A stretch of DNA of 64,000 nucleotides from Hydractinia symbiolongicarpus (GCF_029227915.1 NC_079879.1:34042501-34106500); one strand, 5' to 3'. Counted from the stretch's first letter, positions 1 to 13,533 are shown. Notes: a model not told the origin generated them from the sequence alone. Translations and numbers: made by a program.

Positions 1-1525
1 TGTCAATTGCTTTAACCACTAGGCACCCTGAAAAGAACCCTGCAATTTAGATTACACTTTTCAACAGCCTTGAAAATTTTGTAATGGCCTGTTTGCCAAA
101 CCTATTGGAATCAACTATTTGTACTTTTGAGGTGTACAAAGGACCTATTTTTGCCTGGTTTCAGTAAGATATTTTTTAAATAAATTACTTTGGTTATGGT
201 GGCAGTTTCATTATAGTCAGGTAAAGAATTTTATATAGAATATTGAACCTGAAGGGGGGACAAATTTCCAGTGTCTTATGTGACTAAGCATAACGTTTGT
301 TTGGCATATGATTGAGTGCTAAAATTTTGGGACTTTTCCAAACTTTTCAGGGTAGGAGTAATTTTTTGTGAATTTTGAAAAGCACGAGTTTTGTAAGATA
401 TTGTATTTGTTATATAAATATTTATTGCATGTATGTTGGTCGCCAGGTGGTTGCCAAAGGGTTTGCTTATTACATGCATGGGTCCTAGGGATAAATTACA
501 GACCAAATTTGAAGGAAATATAAATACAGCTGTATGACGTCATTATACTATTTTCCTTACCTAAAACATTTTTTTATATGCAAAATTTCACATATGTACC
601 AAGTTTAATGACGTATATAAGTGTCATTATTTCTTCAAAAACACTTTTATCTTTATTGTTAAAATAAGAAACTTTGCAGATACAACGTCATTTTTTATCT
701 AGTCATACACAGTCTACAAGTCTACCAAGAATCAATGTCTTTTGGGATTTAAGGCCTTTAATATGATCAAGAGTAAAAAGTTTTAAGACCCTGAAAAATC
801 ATGAAAAAAAATCATTAAAATTACTCAGTCAATGAGCCTTAGTGACCCTAATTTTGTTTCAATAAATTGACTGAACACCCAGTTAAGGCAATACCCAATG
901 AAGGTAAACAAAGCACTATGCACCTATATTGAATCTAAGAAGTGTTTACATATTTTAGCTCACTTCAGCTATCAACCCAATGTGAACAGCAATTAGCATC
1001 GTCTAAATTAAACGTATAGGGCATATCATAATAAACACTAATTTTGTTTTTGTTTGATACTATTGGATTATTTTATACATTGATACTATTATATCAATAA
1101 TTATATCAATTATCATCATCATCATCATCATTCTCGGCTTAACATCCGTTTTCCATGCTAGCATGGGTTGGATGGGGTATATTAATGACCCTCTTCCAAT
1201 CTAATCTAGACTGTGTTAGATCTAAACTCAACTTTCCCTGTATCAAGTCTGTCCTTATAACATCCTGCCAAGTCTTTCTCGGTCTGCCTCTGGGCTTTGC
1301 CCCAGGTACTATCAAGTCTCATGACGAAAGAAATTCTAGTTTTTATTTTACCAATGTGTTATGCAATTTGCTATTACAGTATCTTTTATACTTTTACAGA
1401 ATTTAATTTTTCAATTTTGGAGTAAAATCACAAAAATGTTTTTTTTTGCTTGTTACTTCTTGAAGTATAAAAGTTTGTTGTTACCGTGTGTGTTAGATGC
1501 TATTGTAGAAAATTTTTTTTTGCAG
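1..1525. other. Non-coding sequence upstream of ERI1 exons
   Basis: No coding exon is recognisable here. The sequence is AT-rich and holds one dispersed hairpin-containing repeat (about 1112-1325). The first recognisable ERI1 exon begins at 1526 after a polypyrimidine acceptor, so this is most likely an upstream intron. The exon encoding the start of the ERI1 SAP domain was looked for and not found, and may lie outside the window. Confidence 0.5.
1112..1325 (+). repeat. Dispersed repeat, copy 1 (CAT-run plus hairpin core)
   Basis: The repeat starts with a run of CAT trinucleotides. It then has a core with the perfect palindrome CCATGCTAGCATGG (1153-1166) inside a longer imperfect hairpin, followed by about 150 bp of unique tail. 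A second copy lies at 17550-17705 in the same orientation and matches closely over about 150 bp. Copy 1 runs further at its 3' side. The conserved hairpin core resembles conserved domains of invertebrate SINE-like repeats, but I see no tRNA-type A or B box here, so the class is uncertain. Confidence 0.7.
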
Positions 1526-4012
1526 AGGATCTAAAGAAATTCTACAAAAACGTCTGAAAGCTTACGTGAAAAAAGACAACTTGAAAAGAGACAATGTGGA
1601 TGACACTGCAGCACCGCATTACGTAGACTACTATATCGTGATTGATTTCGAAGCGACATGTGAAGAGCAAAATCCGCCTGGCTATGAACATGAAATTATC
1701 GAGTTTCCTGCAGTTCTTATCAATGCTGACACATACGAAGTTGTATGTGATGTTTCTTTCTAGATTACTTAGTTTCTATATTTACTTTTGCAAATAAATA
1801 TTTTGCAATTTATTTTTATCTAGGTAGCTGAATTTGCATCATATTGTAGACCAGTTGTCCATCCAACTCTTTCCGAATTCTGCAAAAGATTGACTGGGAT
1901 TACACAGGTATACTCATTACAATAACTGTTCTGTTTATGGCTTTTTAATATCACAGTGTCCAGTACACACGGAAAAATAATTTATACCATAGAAATGGGT
2001 TCTTACCTCGTAACAGCTGACGTGTATATGTTTAAACTATCTTGTTTGGCTGTTGTTGAGTTTTCATTTTGCAAATTTCTCTAATACGTGGAAAATATAT
2101 TTCCACCTAGGTTAACCCAACGACCCACTTTGACAGGTTTTTCATAGAAAAACATTGGAAACCTATTTCTATAATATGGGAAACCCAGAGAAATCAGGAA
2201 GAAATCTGTAAATAAAAGTCAGGGAAATTTGCTTTCCTTCGCTGTGTTAAAAGAATAAAATTTTTACAGTTGCAAAACGAGCTGTTGCTTTTTTTTCTTT
2301 CGTCGAGCGCATAATTTTTTTTACCTCGACCTTCTGAGTGGTCTGGTTATTACACAAGTTTATTCAGAACTTGCGAGAAGAAGAGCAGTTTCACAGCCTC
2401 TTTTAAGACTGCTTCTTGATAGCAGTTTTATCAAGACAAAACAAAGAAGATCAGAGAGTTTCTATAAATAGGGAAAATTTAGTTTAATTCTATGTTTTCC
2501 TGTACGCAATCTTCACTCAGTATCTAAAACATTCTTTGTCAAACACTGCTAGTAAAAATTGATGATACTTTTACCCTGTACGATTGCTGGGTTATCCTTT
2601 TTTAGGTTCAAGTTGACAGCGCACCATTGTTTGAAACTGTTTTACGTAGATTTGAAGAATGGTTGAACCAACAAATAAAACCTAAGGAAACATTCTGTAT
2701 TAGCACAGATGGGTAAGTAATTTTTTTGATTAAGAATATTAATTCTTAAATATACTACTTTTTCTCGTTTTTTTGTGCAGGGTTTGTAGCGTCTGAAAAA
2801 GTGAGGAAAAAATAAAATCCCTAGCTAAGTGAATCTGAAAAGGTCTTTTATGTAAGGTCAGGAAGAGTTATTGAATGAATTAAGTTTCCTTTTACATTTA
2901 TTTCGTTAGCTTTTTTTCATTTTATAGGTTTCTACAATTAATGAATTCATAATTTGATCGTCATAGTATTACATCATTGAAACATTTGTAAACCTTTTTT
3001 TAAGTCCAATTGCACAGGGATAGTACCCTTTTAAGGTAAATTGTCAGGGAAAGTCAATCTTGAATAAAATAATCATCATAGTTGTCTACTAGTATGTTTT
3101 TATTTATTTCTTGTTTATGAAATATATAACAGGATTTAATGCGTATTGAAATTTAACGGCCGGTTATCGTTAATATTCTCGTGAAGAATAGTTGTTATCG
3201 TAATTTCTACAACAACTAGTGAGCTATCAATTTTGACAAATAGCAGAAGACTCAGTGAAAACAAATCCAAAAAAAAAGGAGACACCTAGTGGGTTTTTTC
3301 AGTTCGCAAAACAAAATATTTGAGACAATTATCAGTCGTTACGTTGGGCGAAATAGTTGCAGTTCTAGATAGTCAAAGAAAACTATTAGTCGAGTGAAAT
3401 TTAGTCACCTGTCACTAAAATTAGTCACTTTTCCCCCGTTTTTTTTTTTTTTTTACACCGTCATGCATTAAAAATAGTCACGTGTTACATTGGTGATTAT
3501 CCACAAGACGACCGCAAAGCATGTGATTGCAACATGTTGTGACGCGGTCTCCTACCTATCACAACATTTAAATAAAATATGATTACAACGTACCACTATC
3601 GAAACCAAAAAAAACTTATGCATCTTTATCGATACTTTTATTGAGCAAGAAACCATTTGTATCATGTGCTTGGTAATGCTTAAGGATTCCAGAATACTCT
3701 TTTTGTTGTGATTACGTAACTATCTTTTTCATTTTTAGACCGTGGGACATCGATCGTTTTTTAAAACAGCAATGCAAGCGCTTAAACATTCAAATTCCGC
3801 ATTATTTTCATCGCTGGGTGAACGTACGAAAACATTTTTACAATTACTACAAGATAAAACAAGTCAATGTTGAACTCATGTTACAGCATCTTGGAATGGA
3901 GTTTGAAGGGCGTCCTCATTGTGGAATTGATGACTCACGCAACATAGCTCGTATTTTAATTCAACTGAAAAAAGATGGTGCAGACATGTGCATCAATGAG
4001 ACGTTTAGGTAA
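1526..4012 (+). CDS. ERI1: ERI1-type 3'-5' exoribonuclease (3' exons)
   Basis: DEDDh-family 3'-5' exoribonuclease of the ERI1/3'hExo type. Known family roles are trimming histone mRNA 3' ends and 5.8S rRNA and degrading siRNAs. Four exons are visible: 1526-1742, 1824-1907, 2606-2712 and 3739-4012 (TAA stop), all with GT-AG junctions and consistent phases. The first encodes the end of a SAP-like helix (KRLKAYVKK) and then Exo I DFEAT, with HEIIEFP just after. The third ends in the Exo II aspartate (STDG, completed by PWD in the fourth). The fourth holds Exo III HCGIDDSRNIA, so all acidic residues and the histidine are present. The N-terminus is missing: the exon at 1526 starts mid-codon at an acceptor, and no earlier exon was found. 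The protein ends soon after the nuclease domain. Confidence 0.93.
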
Positions 4013-6016
4013 CATTGCCATGCGCCTAAATATTCTTAAACTAAGAACGTTTGTTATAACATTCGTATCTCTTAAACCTCAGCTTTGTTTTGTGAAATGC
4101 CTCATTAAATCTCATAACACTGTTCCATGTTTGACGTAATTTTGAACATTTTTTTAAGTTATGTTGTCTCCAATTGAATGGTGGCCACACCTCCTAAACA
4201 AGTAGTGACCCTCTTAAAATCTCCTAAATAACCTGAAGGTTGTACCCAATATATTTATTCCTCCTCAAGTCTGCTAAAATTGTTCATCCTTAAATAGATA
4301 ATCTATTTAAGGATGAACAATTTTCTTAAAAAAAAATATTTTCACAATTTGAAAAAACCATAACCAGTAGTACGTATGTTAGCAAAATCTTTATAAGTTT
4401 TTCAGTGTTTTCTCCTAAAAGTTGGTTAAATCTCCTGAATTCTCCTGCAAATGTAAAAATTGTAAAGCTGTGGCCATCCTGAATGAAGAACTGACATGTA
4501 GAGCTCCTAAAGGTAGTTTTGTTATTCCTAACAGCAGATTGGAAGTCACACATGTTAATATCTGCTTCACCTAAGATGTCAGTAATTGTTTATGCTAAGT
4601 GGAATGTTTTTAAGATAGTTTAATTAATGGTTGTTTCTATGAATGACCTTTATATGTATAATGTAAATATATATTAAAAAACGTTAAAACAATTTAATTT
4701 CTGTATTTTATAGTCGTGTATGGTCTTAGTGCAGTGTAGCGGATAGGTTTTTATCTGGCTATATATGAGAATATGCGATTGTTCGCTGTGTGTAGCAAAT
4801 TGAAACGGTCACCGGCTAAAAATGTCATGTTTTTCCCGCTTTCATCTTTTAATTTTTCATTTTTCATAAAGCCGTGATAAGCAAAAAAAATACTAATAAA
4901 TCGGGTAGCAATGCGATTGACAGAAACAAACTTTATTTACCGAACAACATGATTTAAAGAACAGGAACACGTTTGTCAAATCGATTTGTTAGAATTTAGT
5001 GCCTTCACAGTCGACTCTCGAATACTCAACTTTGTTGGTAAACTTCTTACACAGCGTCTGCCATTTATGCGCTATTTTACGTGAAAAACCCCTAAAAAAT
5101 TAAAATATTTCTGACAGAGAGAAATGAAGACCGTTGCAGTTTCTTATATTTACGCGTTTATTTTGCTTCTTTTGAACTTCATTACTTTAGGCCGATTTCT
5201 AGAACTTTTTTGGTCCGATTGCATTATAAATTTTCCACAATCAACTGCCTTTCCAACTACTAAACACTTATATTTCGTCTAAAGCAAACTTAATTTTTTG
5301 ATAATCTTTTAAGGTGCTTGATCAGCAAAATGAAAAAAAATGTAGGCCATTTGTTAAATCCCTGCGAAATTCCACGGATAAATTCATACGTAAAAAGCTT
5401 CACAGACAGCATCAAAAACTATAAAATTCGTAAAACTATCAAGTTTGAAAATATAGCTGGCAAAACAATGAACCTTTTAGTTTTATAACGACAGAGAAAA
5501 ATAATTTTAAAGCGTCTCTTTGTGGTACCCATCTATGACACGTTGGTTATCTGAGTTTGCGTTTAGATTAACACTATCGCCAGGGCTATTTTACCCCTAT
5601 ATAAAATGCAGGCAGGCTTGCTTCAAAGTACTACTACTCGGGAGAAAGTGGCGATAAGATATCTTCAGATCACAGCATGGCAACAAACAAGAATAGCTTT
5701 TTTTTAATCCATAGTCTTTATAGCATTTTCGAAAAAAATCGGCAGCCGTAATTTAACAAAAATTGGAAGTATAAAATTTCGCAATTTTTTTTTAAGAACG
5801 AATCGAGAAAAAAAATCCAAAAGCAGGAGTTAGCTATTTTCTAATTTTTCACGGATAGATCTTTCACAAACCTTTTACTTTTATCAATGTCTTATTTTCG
5901 CAAAAATTCGTCTGGAATAAAATGAGGATGACAACGTAAAAAATTTTTTTTTTTTTGAATTTTATATTAATGTAAATAGTATGACATATGATGGTTGAAA
6001 ATAAATTATTTTTAAC
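4013..6016. other. Intergenic region between ERI1 and the ankyrin gene
   Basis: AT-rich sequence with no recognisable exon. It contains the perfect hairpin at 4276-4324. Both neighbouring genes point into this region (ERI1 on +, ankyrin gene on -), so it must hold both 3' ends. Confidence 0.6.
4276..4324. repeat. Perfect 24-bp-arm hairpin
   Basis: Left arm 4276-4299 and right arm 4301-4324 are exact reverse complements separated by one base. The arm sequence is not repeated elsewhere that I can see. It is one of four similar long hairpins in the window with unrelated arms (24651-24692, 55677-55725, 58979-59039). Confidence 0.95.
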
Positions 6017-7768
6017 TTAGGATTTCAACAATACCTTATTTTTATTTAAAATTTCTACGGTTGTTTTATATTCTTTTATTCTCTGATTAGTATATTCTTT
6101 CATATTTGCACCGGCTTCCAGTAGCAGGAAAGCGGTACGATAGTGTTTGTTTTTGAAAGCATGATGTATAGCGGGCCAGCCGTTCGAATCTTTCTGATTT
6201 ACGTCCATCTGGTTGGCTTGCATTAATTCTAAAATCTTTTTGATATCACCTTTTTTAGCAGATGTATTTAACAGGCTGGGCGCGTTGTGCGGGACAGTTT
6301 GTTTGCTCTTTTGCTTGCGATTACATGGAAAACAGTTCGTGTCAGCTTCGGTTAAAGAATTTTTTTCCTTCCGAAAGTCCTGAAATTTGTCCAGACTTGG
6401 TCTCTTTCTGGTCTGCAAATTGTTTGAAAGGTCTTTGTTTAGAGTTGACTGATATGATTTTAATTTAACTTTTTGATATATTTTGATTTTATTTTTTTCT
6501 GGTCCTTGTTTTAATTTCTGAACAATATGTAAACATTGCCGAACCTGTAAAATGATATCAACAACTTCTTTACCGCTGACCGGTGAATTGTTTTTTCTTG
6601 CTCTCAGAACATTCGAATCGCGTATTTCCAAAACATTTACGCCGCCATTTCTTAACACACTGCGTAATGGTTTCACTTTGGGTGAAATAGGTTGCCACGT
6701 TTTGTCGTTCGCGCCACATGGAGATAAGGAACTTAATTCCGTTCGTAAAAGTAGTTTTTTCAATTCTATCAAAAAAAGTTCTTTACCAAAATCAACATGA
6801 GTTTTTTTAATACTTGCTAAGTAACTTTCTTTGGCTTCATCGTATTGTTGTTTTAACGGCTTGCTATTACCATTAACAATGACGTCAACAGCATTGAATT
6901 TCTCACTAGCGGTTTTGTCATTCTCACTTATAGACGACAAACTAAAATCCATATGTCGAGGCGACACCGGTGTATAGCTTTGTGACGAGTAACCAGAATC
7001 TCGTCTTGATGACATTTCCAATGGCGAGTTTAAAATCAGTTGAGACTTGACTGAAAAATTTGGACGAAGCGTTTTCGGGTTTCCGTAATCATGCCTCTGT
7101 CTTGCTCCAGAACAAGGGCATGGGCATGATATTGTATGATCTGTTTGTGTCGATTGAGTACGAAATTGTTTGTTTGATTTCGTGAAGTCGTTGCAGAAAT
7201 CATCGAAGCTTTCAAAGTCTTTTGTACGAACATTAACTTGCACGTTCGTTCCTGCTAAGGGAGATGCACTGCCTGAATAATCGTGGTCGCAATCGTCAAC
7301 CAAGATTCGGTGCGATTTAGCACTTTTGCAAGTATTTGGAATATCTACCGATGTGTCGCTGGACTCACCTGATGCAACACCTGATGAAAGAGATGTTTCT
7401 TTAGGTATATGAACGCGTGTGAACACATCTGGTCCGATTGTATCATATGAATGATACGGCGTAGAGTATTTGTTTGGAAAGCAACTTTGCAAGTTGTTGT
7501 CATATGACGGTATACCTGAAGTTGTTGCAACAGGTGTTCCTGGTGGGCTTGCGAGAACAAAAAAACATGTCTCCTCTCCCAGATTTCCAATGTGGTCGCT
7601 TTTCTTATCTGTAGATTTAACAACAGGTTTTACGCAAATCTTTTCATAATGATTTGGCTTTTTACGACAAATTTTGAGAGTGTCACTCTCGTAAATATTT
7701 GCTGTTTCAGCAGTTTTTGTGGTGTTGATTACAAATTGTCCGCCACCGTGACTTCCTTCTAGGTTCAT
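6017..7768 (-). CDS. Ankyrin-repeat protein with DSGxxS motif, function unknown
   Basis: A single long exon encodes 583 aa from the first ATG at 7768. A splice acceptor (TTATTTCAG) lies six bases upstream, so an unseen 5' exon, probably untranslated, precedes it. Residues about 1-490 are mostly low-complexity and Ser-rich. They include DSGYSS at 257-262, which fits the DSGxxS phosphodegron pattern known from IkappaB and beta-catenin. A helical stretch lies around 310-345. The last 85 residues look like one to two ankyrin repeats (GDIKKILELMQ, DSNGWPAIHHAF, TAFLLLEAGAN). I cannot name an orthologue. An IkappaB-like role would be speculation because only about two repeats are present, against six or more in IkappaB proteins. 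Confidence 0.75.
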   Translation of the reverse strand: MNLEGSHGGGQFVINTTKTAETANIYESDTLKICRKKPNHYEKICVKPVVKSTDKKSDHIGNLGEETCFFVLASPPGTPVATTSGIPSYDNNLQSCFPNKYSTPYHSYDTIGPDVFTRVHIPKETSLSSGVASGESSDTSVDIPNTCKSAKSHRILVDDCDHDYSGSASPLAGTNVQVNVRTKDFESFDDFCNDFTKSNKQFRTQSTQTDHTISCPCPCSGARQRHDYGNPKTLRPNFSVKSQLILNSPLEMSSRRDSGYSSQSYTPVSPRHMDFSLSSISENDKTASEKFNAVDVIVNGNSKPLKQQYDEAKESYLASIKKTHVDFGKELFLIELKKLLLRTELSSLSPCGANDKTWQPISPKVKPLRSVLRNGGVNVLEIRDSNVLRARKNNSPVSGKEVVDIILQVRQCLHIVQKLKQGPEKNKIKIYQKVKLKSYQSTLNKDLSNNLQTRKRPSLDKFQDFRKEKNSLTEADTNCFPCNRKQKSKQTVPHNAPSLLNTSAKKGDIKKILELMQANQMDVNQKDSNGWPAIHHAFKNKHYRTAFLLLEAGANMKEYTNQRIKEYKTTVEILNKNKVLLKS

Positions 7769-10620
7769 AATGCACTGAAATAAAAATAAAAGCTAAATGA
7801 GACAAAAATGCCTATGTTACCTGGTTTGTCGTGCAGAAGTATATTTCGTGTTGCAAAAAGCAAAACACTTTTTCATATATATAATTTTTAAAAAACAGAG
7901 ATGCAGAAATTAGAAACAACAAATTATCCCAATATAAAAATGAATAAAAACATTTTCCCCGACACGATTAATCTCGGTTACATGTTCCTTGTGAGCAGAT
8001 TTAAAAATATTTTTGTATCGTCTTATCAAAACAAATTTAACATGTTTTTTCTTCACTTTATTTTTTTGCTTTATAAATATAACATTTGTTATCGCAAATA
8101 ATAAAATGATACTGTAATATAACACAAGATCGCGTGCTCATCCAACAAGCTTGTTTTTCCTTTTATAAATTCGCACCTTCAGAAATCAACTTTGTTTACT
8201 GATTTTATAAAAACGCATACAATTTTTTTGAACAAAATTTAAATCGATAAGGTGATGTCGATACAAAATCACTATCACCTTCTTAATGCTCTCATTTATC
8301 AAAAACATTAACCTTCTGTTCGCCAATCATAAAAAACTTGCAGAGAACAACGAAGTAACTTGATGCTCTTCGACATCTTCTTACAAAAACCGTTTAGCAA
8401 ATAAAAATTTCAATATAACGTTCAAATACAAACACGAAGATAATGCATTTTTTTCAGACTTTAGCTGATATTTGAAATTATAGTCTTGTTTTAAAAGGTA
8501 TGGGAAGATATCGTTTGATTGTTAAAATTTTGGAACAAAACAAAAAAATAACTGTCTGAAAAAAATGAAAATTCGACTTGCACACTTGATTAAAAATCGT
8601 GAGCAAGCGTGACTTCCATCTACAAAAATATCTGCTATCTGTCCATTTATCTTCTTACCCAAACCAAGTTTTGCAAGTCGTAATGTTGACAATATATATT
8701 TCGTGTATCACTTTACATTGAAACACAAAGATAAACAAAAACTTTTTCCAGGCTGACGCACATTAGAAACATCTTTGTCGTGTTGATTTTACACCAACAT
8801 TAAATTTGTGGAGAATTCTATTTCTTGCAACGTAACTTTGTGGTTATTAATTTTTTTCTCGTTACGCAACTGACTACATTTTATTTTGTCAAAGAGATAA
8901 TTAAAAGTGAGAATGTTATATTCCATTAGCACATAAAACACACAAAAATCGAATCTTAAAACATTTTATATAATAACATTTAGTTTCCGTGCAATATTCA
9001 TGTACAGTTTTAGCGCCAACTCTCTTCATAGATTTTCCACAATCTCTTTCCCAGGTCTACTTAAAATATTTTTAACAAGAGGTTTCATCAAAAAAAACTT
9101 TATAAGGTCTGGAGACGAGGTTGCTTTATTAAGACTGTTGACAAAAGAAGGCTGATATAAAGAGAAACATTTCTAGTCCTCGAATTTAGTAGCGTGGGAA
9201 ACAAATTTTGTCTGTATAAAAATAATCCTGGATCACCATCATACAGGCTTGAAATATATTTAAATCGATCAGATTATGAACTTATAAGAAACATTTTATC
9301 TGGGGCTTAAACGTTTCTTTAAGTTTTATATTTTGCACACAGGCTCAATTATTGTTGTTCTTGTTAAATATCTACCTAGGAAACCCAAATTCAAAATCAG
9401 GCTAGTGCGCCTATCGAAAATCAAACTTCCGCTTTAATCACGTTTGCTGTTGTATAAAACTTTCACGACTTTAGTACAAGAAAAAGTCTTGTTATAATCC
9501 CCGGTTGTTTGTCCTTTTTTCTCTCGCTTAGACTGGCAAGTTGTTGCTTACATGTTGTCACATTTTTTAAAAAAACTTAAGCCTTATGTTGCTTATAAAA
9601 CAAATAGCGCGTACACTTGATTCTACGTCAGAACATGCCTTATTCCAGGAGATTAAACGGGACACAAAATTAACGCCAGTTATACAATTCGTAATAATTA
9701 GCGTAAATATCCAGGACGGTAAAAAAACTTCTATACTAGTTAATATAAAATAATAAAAAAATTTAAATTTACATGCATGTTTTGTTCTTCTGTTAAACGA
9801 ACGAAGAAAAAATTAGTATCATTCTGATACATGTTTTAAAGAAGACTAGTGTTGTAGTTGTATTGAAGAAAACAAGAGAAACTGGTTGTCAATACACTCG
9901 TTCTTAAAATAAAGATACACGTGTCTATCAAATTTATTGTTTTTTAATTTCCTGACTTAACGTTATTTTAATACTTTTGTGTTATAGACAAGTGCCTCGT
10001 TATTTTCCTGGAATAAAGATAATTTGTAGTTTGTGAATTTTATAAAATTACCGAATAAATCTTGGCCTTTTTGTTCTTCTTCCCTCTTATGAAATTCGCA
10101 GATAAGAATTTAATTAAATATATTATATAATATCAAGTATCCTTTCATTATTAAGTAAATGAGGCTATGAATGAAACATAATGAGATATGGAACAAAAAT
10201 CACAATTTTCATAATAATGATAATAAAACTATTTTCACCCGATGAAACAATCCGGAGAGCCTTTTAGAATATTTAAAAAAATTGAAGAATATTTAAAATT
10301 TGTTTTAAAATTTGCGAAAGTTTTTGTCTCGATTTTACTTTTTCACTCTAAATCAACCTTACATTGAAAAATCATATAAAATGATACATTTTTAATTTTT
10401 TTAGCTTTAAAGTTTTTCTCGCAAGTGTGACGAATTTTTAGACTTTCAAATTCTCTGAACAGCCATTAAAACAAAAAACCACAATTAAAAACTGATTTCA
10501 AAGTTGATTGTACGTCCTTTCAGTTCGAGATTAAAATGGATAACCAGATTCATCTTCTGAAATCCCAACTTTATTTGCACTGGAATTTTCATAAAAAAAA
10601 ATAACCCTCAATATTGTTGC

Positions 10621-10645
10621 AAAACAAACAAACAAACAAACAAAT
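10621..10645. repeat. (CAAA)n microsatellite
   Basis: About five to six tandem CAAA units. Confidence 0.85.
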
Positions 10646-12299
10646 ATATTTATACTAAATCTTACTTTTGTTTTTATTAACTTATTTTTCTTCCAAAACA
10701 TTTTCAAATTCTTTCTGTCAACACAAAGTCTTTTCCTTGTCAAATGAAATACTTTGAATTTGAAACCACTGGCTATATATTACGATTTAATGAGACAGGA
10801 AACGGGGGACATGTCATATTTGTTTTACAACCGATTCAGTTAATTATAAAGAAATTGTAAGTATTTGTGTCTCTTAATTACATCACCTACCGTACTGGAA
10901 GTATCTAAAATATCTAACAACATGTAGTTAATATGGACAGGTATATCCGAATTCCTGTTACCAAAGTAAAAATAGCCTAAGTACGAAGTTGGAATCAAAA
11001 AAGGATATTATAACATAGGAAATGTATTTCGCAGGCTTATACAACCTCGCAATGTTCTTCTATTTAATTTTTTTATTTTCTACCTCATTGAGAAATAATT
11101 GACAGCTCGGAAGTCGTGGTAACTGTTCTTATTAACCTGGTCCCCAGGACTTTTGCCTCGTTTTTTTTTCATTACCTGCTTCTTATTTTCGATGTATTCC
11201 CTCTCTTAATACTTTTACACTTAATACGTGAAACAAAACAAAAGTATAGCATAATTTCGTGTTTAAAAATCTTTTTTTTTCTTAATCTGTAGTCTTACTT
11301 CAAAAAACTATTTAGCTGACAAAAAAAAATTTCAATGTTTATTCAAATGTCGTTATACCTAATTTCATTTCGATACATGCTATTATGATTAAAAAGCTGG
11401 GTTGTTCACGACACATAAATGCCGCTTTTTTAATGACGCCATTATGAAAACATTTTGAGAATATGACATAAACAAAAACAAACGATGTACATGATGACAT
11501 TTTTAACAGTGTTTTTTCACCACAAGCGAAATCACAAAGAAACTTTTGAAATGAGCTCTCTCATGAACTAATAGATTCGTTGTCATTCTTCTCTTCATTG
11601 TACACATCACTCAGCTCTTTTGATAGGTCTGTACAAACATTCAATGTTAACATTTTGTTGTTCTTCACGAAACTTCAATCTTTTAGCACGGGTGCTTCAA
11701 AAGATGGAGAAGATGTTACGTTCGTACGTCATCCAAATATTTTTATATCAAATGTGAACGTGAAAAGCTATAACTGTACGTTACGTAACAATGAGCGCCA
11801 TTTTTTTCTTTAAACTCAGCAAGAGCCAAGTAAAATGTGCTTATGTTTTGAATATAAAAGCATAAATAAATAAAAAAAAATATGCACGAAATTAAGAAGA
11901 TAGAAAAACCTATACTTGTTTCCATTCCTTGCCGCCATGTTGTGTTTATAACCTGATAAAATACTACATATAACCAAAGACAGCCAGAACTGATAATCGA
12001 GAAAACAGATGTGTTGCAAATTAGGCTTAATTAAAAAGAGGTAATAAAAGAGACTAATCATGGTATAAATTGCTAATTCTCTTTCAAAATCATTTCCCAT
12101 TGGTTCATTACCATTTTGGCGGGAAAATAATTACAATATTGAATTGGCGTAACACGATGAGATTTATCGTTTTATTTTATGCGACATAATTGGCGAAGCA
12201 TATTGTTCTCAACCACAGACCAGTTGCTACATATGAAAATGAAGTTAGACGTAGGTGGTGGTGTATCTATGACGTCACAATTTAAGGGTTTAATTTTTC

Positions 12300-12535
12300 A
12301 CTAATTTATTCCATCCATTAACACCAGCATCTTACATACAAATGTTAGAATAACGACAAAATGATTAAAAACATTAGAAAATACTTTCTTTTTCTTTACT
12401 TTCTTTTATGCGTACTGATTTATTCCATCAACACAAGTACACGTCAGTATCTTACATACAAATGTAAGAATAACCATAATACTAAAGTACAATCTCGTCG
12501 CCAGGACCTTTTGTATTTTATGCGTACTGCGCTTA
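12300..12535. repeat. Diverged tandem duplication, about 118 bp unit
   Basis: Two consecutive segments share the same order of words: TTTATTCCATC, then ATCTTACATACAAATGT with AGAATAAC, then TTTTATGCGTACTG near the end. The intervening sequence has diverged strongly, so the duplication is old. Confidence 0.6.
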
Positions 12536-13446
12536 TTGACAGACGCGAAGAGAAAGCGTCCATGTGAGACAAAAAGCCTGAGAACGAGATAAAAGTACGA
12601 AGACAGATAAAAATTTATACCAAACGCTCCACAGGTCGAATTTTGTTGTCACATGACTTCGGGAAACCCTTGCAACCTATAAAATTCCTAATTTTTTCCT
12701 GACTAGCAAATTTTGACCATGTTTCTCTGATCTTTTCCTGATTTCTTGCCATATTTCCGGATGACCTAGCGAACACCCAGACCTTATTTATAGCCAGCCA
12801 ATCAGATGGATTTCGTGTTATCCGTACACTCCACTCGTAAACATTTGTATATTTTGTTTCTATGGAAACAGTACCTCAACTCGAAGGAAAGCTTGATTGA
12901 GAAGAAATTGTAATTGTATTGGTGTGCTACAGTAGTTTCTAATACACAATCTAACTATTTAGTTTGTGTTGAGAAAATCTAAGACAAGCATGTGCTGGCA
13001 AAGAAACGTTTCATCAGCTTCTTGAAGACAAGTGAAGATAAAATCCACCATCGCTTCACCACATCTTCAAACGGTGCGCACAGATAATTTTTTTTTATGA
13101 AGATATCTCTTTCACAGAAAATAACACTTTCAAATTTCTATTAAAATACAAATATCGATCATATTTTCCACAAGTTCATGCTGATAATAAAGGGAAATAG
13201 CTGGCCTATCCTCTCATCCTTAGATACAAGCTGAGACACTCAAATCAAACGTGTATGGGAGGATCACTGAATTATGTCATTATACAGTCAATTATCATTA
13301 CGAACACATCTATCGATTCTAATTCTACCGAAGAGTAAAGAAGATACTATAAAAACCTTCACCCGACAAAAAATTATTACGGTTTCCGACTTACAACATA
13401 AAATAAATTTTAGTTTCATTAATTTCCACCTGAAATACTTTTAATT

Positions 13447-13452
13447 TATTCA
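13447..13452 (-). terminator. Polyadenylation signal of PGM3
   Basis: AATAAA on the - strand, about 82 nt downstream of the PGM3 stop at 13534-13536. It is the only canonical hexamer I noted close behind the last exon. Confidence 0.55.
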
Positions 13453-13533
13453 GATAGTAAAAACATATTTAAATTAAAAAAATATTTACTTATACAGACT
13501 AAAAATGTGTATAACAAGTTAATTCTTCTCCAT

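Larger units (their letters stand above)
7769..13533. other. Gene-poor intergenic stretch (about 5.8 kb)
   Basis: AT-rich DNA between the 5' side of the ankyrin gene and the 3' end of PGM3. No exon with supporting homology is visible. It holds a short CAAA microsatellite (10621-10645) and a diverged tandem duplication (about 12300-12535). The upstream untranslated exon and promoter of the ankyrin gene should lie here, but I cannot place them. Confidence 0.55.

Noticed and set aside
11580-11813. Open frames on both strands, including a hydrophilic 30-codon - strand frame at about 11575-11670
   Set aside because: No splice context or family resemblance. It could be a 5' exon or short upstream frame of the ankyrin gene, but nothing supports it.
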